DNA of 7,024 nucleotides, from positions 1-7,024 of the forward strand of contig JAKADJ010000117.1 in NCBI GenBank assembly GCA_021820645.1, written 5' to 3'. Numbering within the stretch: position 1 is the stretch's first letter; the number at the start of each line of letters is the position of its first letter. The position numbers were made by a program, and so were the translations under genes. Source of the stretch: Bacillota bacterium. Lineage in GTDB: Bacteria; Bacillota_E; Sulfobacillia; Sulfobacillales; Sulfobacillaceae. The notes under the pieces were generated by a model. That model saw nothing but the letters and a program-made list of their open reading frames with translations, ran no database searches and was not told the origin of the DNA. Positions 5,398-7,024 of the stretch are shown piece by piece.

Positions 5398-5690
5398 GCC
5401 TTCCGGTTCGTTTGAGCGCCGGTGCCCAACACGATGTAGAGGACACGGTCGCGTGGTATGAAGGGCAGCGCGTCGGACTCGGAGGACGTTTCGTCGCGGC
5501 ACTCGATCGGTTAATCGACCGTGTCTCCGAAAATCCCCAGCAATTCCCCGTGATTGACACCGAGGTGCGTCGCGCGTTGGTGCGCCGGTTTCCGTATGCC
5601 GTTTACTTTATTGTATCCTCCGACCACATCGCGGTCATCGCTGTCTTGCATGTGCGACGCTATCCCCAAGAGTGGCAGCGTCGACAATAG
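5394..5690 (+). CDS. RelE/ParE-fold toxin
   Basis: A 98-residue protein of the ParE_toxin (RelE/ParE superfamily) type. Diagnostic pieces in order are AQHDVEDTVAWYEGQ (11-25), GLGGRFVAALDRLIDRV (28-44), ENPQQFP (46-52), VRRALVRRFPYAVYFIV (58-74) and AVLHVRRYPQEWQRR (83-97). Members inhibit growth either by cutting ribosome-bound mRNA or by poisoning gyrase; the sequence does not decide which, though the AVxHxRRxP ending is common to the ParE-like branch paired with this antitoxin family. All expected segments are present, so it appears intact. There is no good ribosome site of its own: AAAGG ends one base before the ATG, so translation probably relies on coupling to the antitoxin through the ATGA overlap. 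Confidence 0.9.
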   Translation: MSLPVRLSAGAQHDVEDTVAWYEGQRVGLGGRFVAALDRLIDRVSENPQQFPVIDTEVRRALVRRFPYAVYFIVSSDHIAVIAVLHVRRYPQEWQRRQ

Positions 5691-5902
5691 AAAATCCGAA
5701 GACTTCCAAATCCTTGACGAACTCTCGGGGGCGAATACGCTGTAGGAAATTCCCCTATCACCAGCGAATTAACAAAGATATAGTGATCTGTGGGATACGC
5801 CAGGAAGCAACGGGGCCATTAGCTGGGCTTCGCGCGAAAGAGAGCCATGGTATTGATAAGTTCTCCCGTGGACCGTTGATATGGAATGCGAGGTAAATAC
5901 GC

Positions 5903-6547
5903 GTGGTCATTCTCTGGGATCTTGACGGCACCATTCAAGATAGTGAAAGCGTGGCCCAGGAGGGAACTCGCCATGGGTTTCGGACCATACTAGGGCGGGA
6001 ACCCACCAACGCCGAACTTGCCCAACTGGTGGGGCGCCCCGTGCCGGTGGTCTACAGAGAATGGTTCGACGCCGAACTCGCTCAACGAATTCTCGATGTT
6101 GGAACCCGATACTACGAGGAACGGGCACACAAAATTCCTGTCTTCAGGGGAATTCCCGAGGCACTTAGACAGTTAAAAGCGGATTACGTGATGGGAATGG
6201 TGTCATCAAAGCGCCGTGTCCATGTCCTTCGCGAGCTAGAGAGCCACGGCCTGCGTCCGTTATTTGATGTGATCGTTGCCCAAGAAGATAGCACCCGGCA
6301 TAAGCCGGACCCCGTTCCGCTGTTGCTGGCTGCGCAGCGCCTAGGCGTGCCGCCTGAGGACTGTGTGTACATTGGGGATCAACCCACGGATGTCCTGGCG
6401 GCCTCCGGGGCCGGGATGCGGAGTATCGCGGCCTTGTGGGGCGACGGCCGAGTCCAGCGATTTAAGGCGGTGCAACCAACGGCGATGGCCCCTGTTCCTT
6501 TGGCTGTCGTCGAGGTGGTGGCGCAAATGGCCCGGCCGCCCCGATAG
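5903..6547 (+). CDS. HAD-superfamily phosphatase (Gph/PpaX-like)
   Basis: A 214-residue cytosolic hydrolase of the haloacid dehalogenase superfamily, subfamily IA. Motif I is DLDGT with the nucleophile Asp6 and acid-base Asp8, motif II is the serine in VSSK (about 101), motif III is Lys134 in HKPDP, and motif IV is GDQPTD with Asp159 and Asp163 for magnesium. The helical cap lies at about 16-80. The arrangement matches phosphoglycolate phosphatase and pyrophosphatase PpaX relatives, which act on small phosphate esters; the substrate cannot be assigned. The GTG start has GAGG (5890-5893) 9 nt upstream and puts the first catalytic strand (VILWDLDG) right at the N-terminus, as expected. The gene is separated by about 210 nt from both neighbours and no clear terminator follows. 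Confidence 0.9.
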   Translation: MVILWDLDGTIQDSESVAQEGTRHGFRTILGREPTNAELAQLVGRPVPVVYREWFDAELAQRILDVGTRYYEERAHKIPVFRGIPEALRQLKADYVMGMVSSKRRVHVLRELESHGLRPLFDVIVAQEDSTRHKPDPVPLLLAAQRLGVPPEDCVYIGDQPTDVLAASGAGMRSIAALWGDGRVQRFKAVQPTAMAPVPLAVVEVVAQMARPPR

Positions 6548-6692
6548 GACGGAAAGCGGTGGGCCCGCTAGGATATGGCGACGAGATCGTGGCGTGATGC
6601 CAATGAGTATCTCAACCCAAAGCGACCTAATGGGGCATATATCCATCTCACATGTGCAAGGAATACTTAGCGGCGCGAATCACAATTTTCGG

Positions 6693-6701
6693 TGATATAG
6701 T
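6693..6701 (+). promoter_or_regulatory. Extended -10 promoter candidate for the deaminase gene
   Basis: TGATATAGT is TGn followed by TATAGT, five of six matches to the -10 consensus. The matching -35 position shows nothing convincing. An overlapping alternative is CATAAT at 6702-6707 with ATCACA (6679-6684) 17 bp upstream. Either would start transcription about 40-55 nt before the deaminase start. Confidence 0.45.
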
Positions 6702-6754
6702 CATAATGATGGATAACCCAATTACGGTGGCTGTCCGGGATCTGGGAGGATTTG

Positions 6755-7024
6755 ATGATCACAATTTCGCCTATCTGGTATGCCTGCTTGGAGGAGGCGT
6801 GGGCCGGTTATTGCGCGGGCTCGCAGGCCATTGGTGCCGTGTGGGTCGACGCCACGGGCGACATCCGCTACCGCGGTCGGGGCCGTATCGGAGAGGCCCA
6901 TGCGTCGGCCCCTGTCTTGGCGGGCACCCGTCTCGCGCATGCCGAGGTCAACGTGCTCGCCCAGATTCCCGCGGCCGAGTTCGAGCAGATGGCGGCGGGT
7001 CGCCTTTATACGACCCTCGAACCG
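6755..7024 (+). CDS. Zinc-dependent nucleoside/cytidine deaminase-like protein, 5' part only
   Basis: The first 90 codons of a cytidine/deoxycytidylate deaminase superfamily enzyme; the gene runs off the right edge. SQAIGAVWVDATGDIRYRG (23-41) is the opening strand pair. LAHAEVNVLAQIP (60-72) contains the zinc ligand His62 and the catalytic proton-shuttle Glu64. RLYTTLEP (83-90) leads directly into the PCxxC motif that would supply the two zinc cysteines, which lie just outside the window. The pattern with HAEvN and YTTLEP fits nucleoside deaminases more than tRNA adenosine deaminase or RibD, but the substrate is open. ATG 6755 has GGGAGG (6744-6749) 5 nt upstream. A TTG directly before it is in frame but less likely. 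Confidence 0.88.
   Translation, partial: MITISPIWYACLEEAWAGYCAGSQAIGAVWVDATGDIRYRGRGRIGEAHASAPVLAGTRLAHAEVNVLAQIPAAEFEQMAAGRLYTTLEP

Noticed and set aside
5714..5784. TTGACG at 5714-5719 and TATAGT at 5779-5784 as promoter parts for the HAD gene
   Set aside because: Each lacks a partner hexamer at proper spacing, so no promoter can be assembled.
5672..5896. 74-codon plus-strand frame after the toxin
   Set aside because: It starts within the toxin gene, has no ribosome site, and its product resembles nothing.
6555..6569. AGCGG/CCGCT hairpin after the HAD gene as a terminator
   Set aside because: The stem is only 5 bp and no T-run follows.

Overview
The window looks like chromosomal DNA of a mid-GC Gram-positive bacterium. 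The signs are strong purine-rich Shine-Dalgarno sequences, use of TTG and GTG starts, a lipobox solute-binding protein, and short GC-rich hairpins followed by T-runs. A Sulfobacillus-like Firmicute is my guess from general flavour, not a demonstrated assignment.

Positions 1-3320 hold a complete polar-amino-acid ABC importer: a TTG-initiated lipoprotein solute-binding protein (225-1106), a first permease (1205-1864), an ATPase (1842-2636) and a second permease (2636-3283). The last three overlap and are probably translationally coupled. A large stem-loop separates the binding-protein gene from the first permease. A Rho-independent terminator (3296-3320) closes the unit, perhaps backed by a weaker second hairpin.

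Positions 3321-5154 are gene-poor and look like an accessory or scarred zone. They contain about 300 bases without a convincing gene that nonetheless end in a strong plus-strand terminator (3629-3660), and a small two-helix membrane protein on the minus strand (3674-3856). Next comes an array of degenerate repeats resembling the end of an insertion sequence (about 3945-4130). It abuts a GNAT acetyltransferase lacking its N-terminal part (4144-4503). After an open but start-less stretch comes a 54-residue protein with one membrane helix and a coiled coil (4750-4914).

Positions 5124-5690 carry a type II toxin-antitoxin pair: an Unstab_antitox-type antitoxin and a RelE/ParE-fold toxin, overlapping by ATGA, behind an extended -10 promoter with an inverted repeat next to it. 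Positions 5903-6547 encode a HAD-superfamily phosphatase. At the right edge is the first 90 codons of a zinc-dependent nucleoside/cytidine deaminase-like protein (from 6755), cut by the window end, with its own extended -10 promoter candidate.

I did not find a clearly new multi-gene system. The most unusual points are the IS-end-like repeat array joined to a beheaded GNAT gene, the orphan terminator, the small coiled-coil membrane protein, and an apparent substitution of a ligand-binding aspartate in the solute-binding protein.
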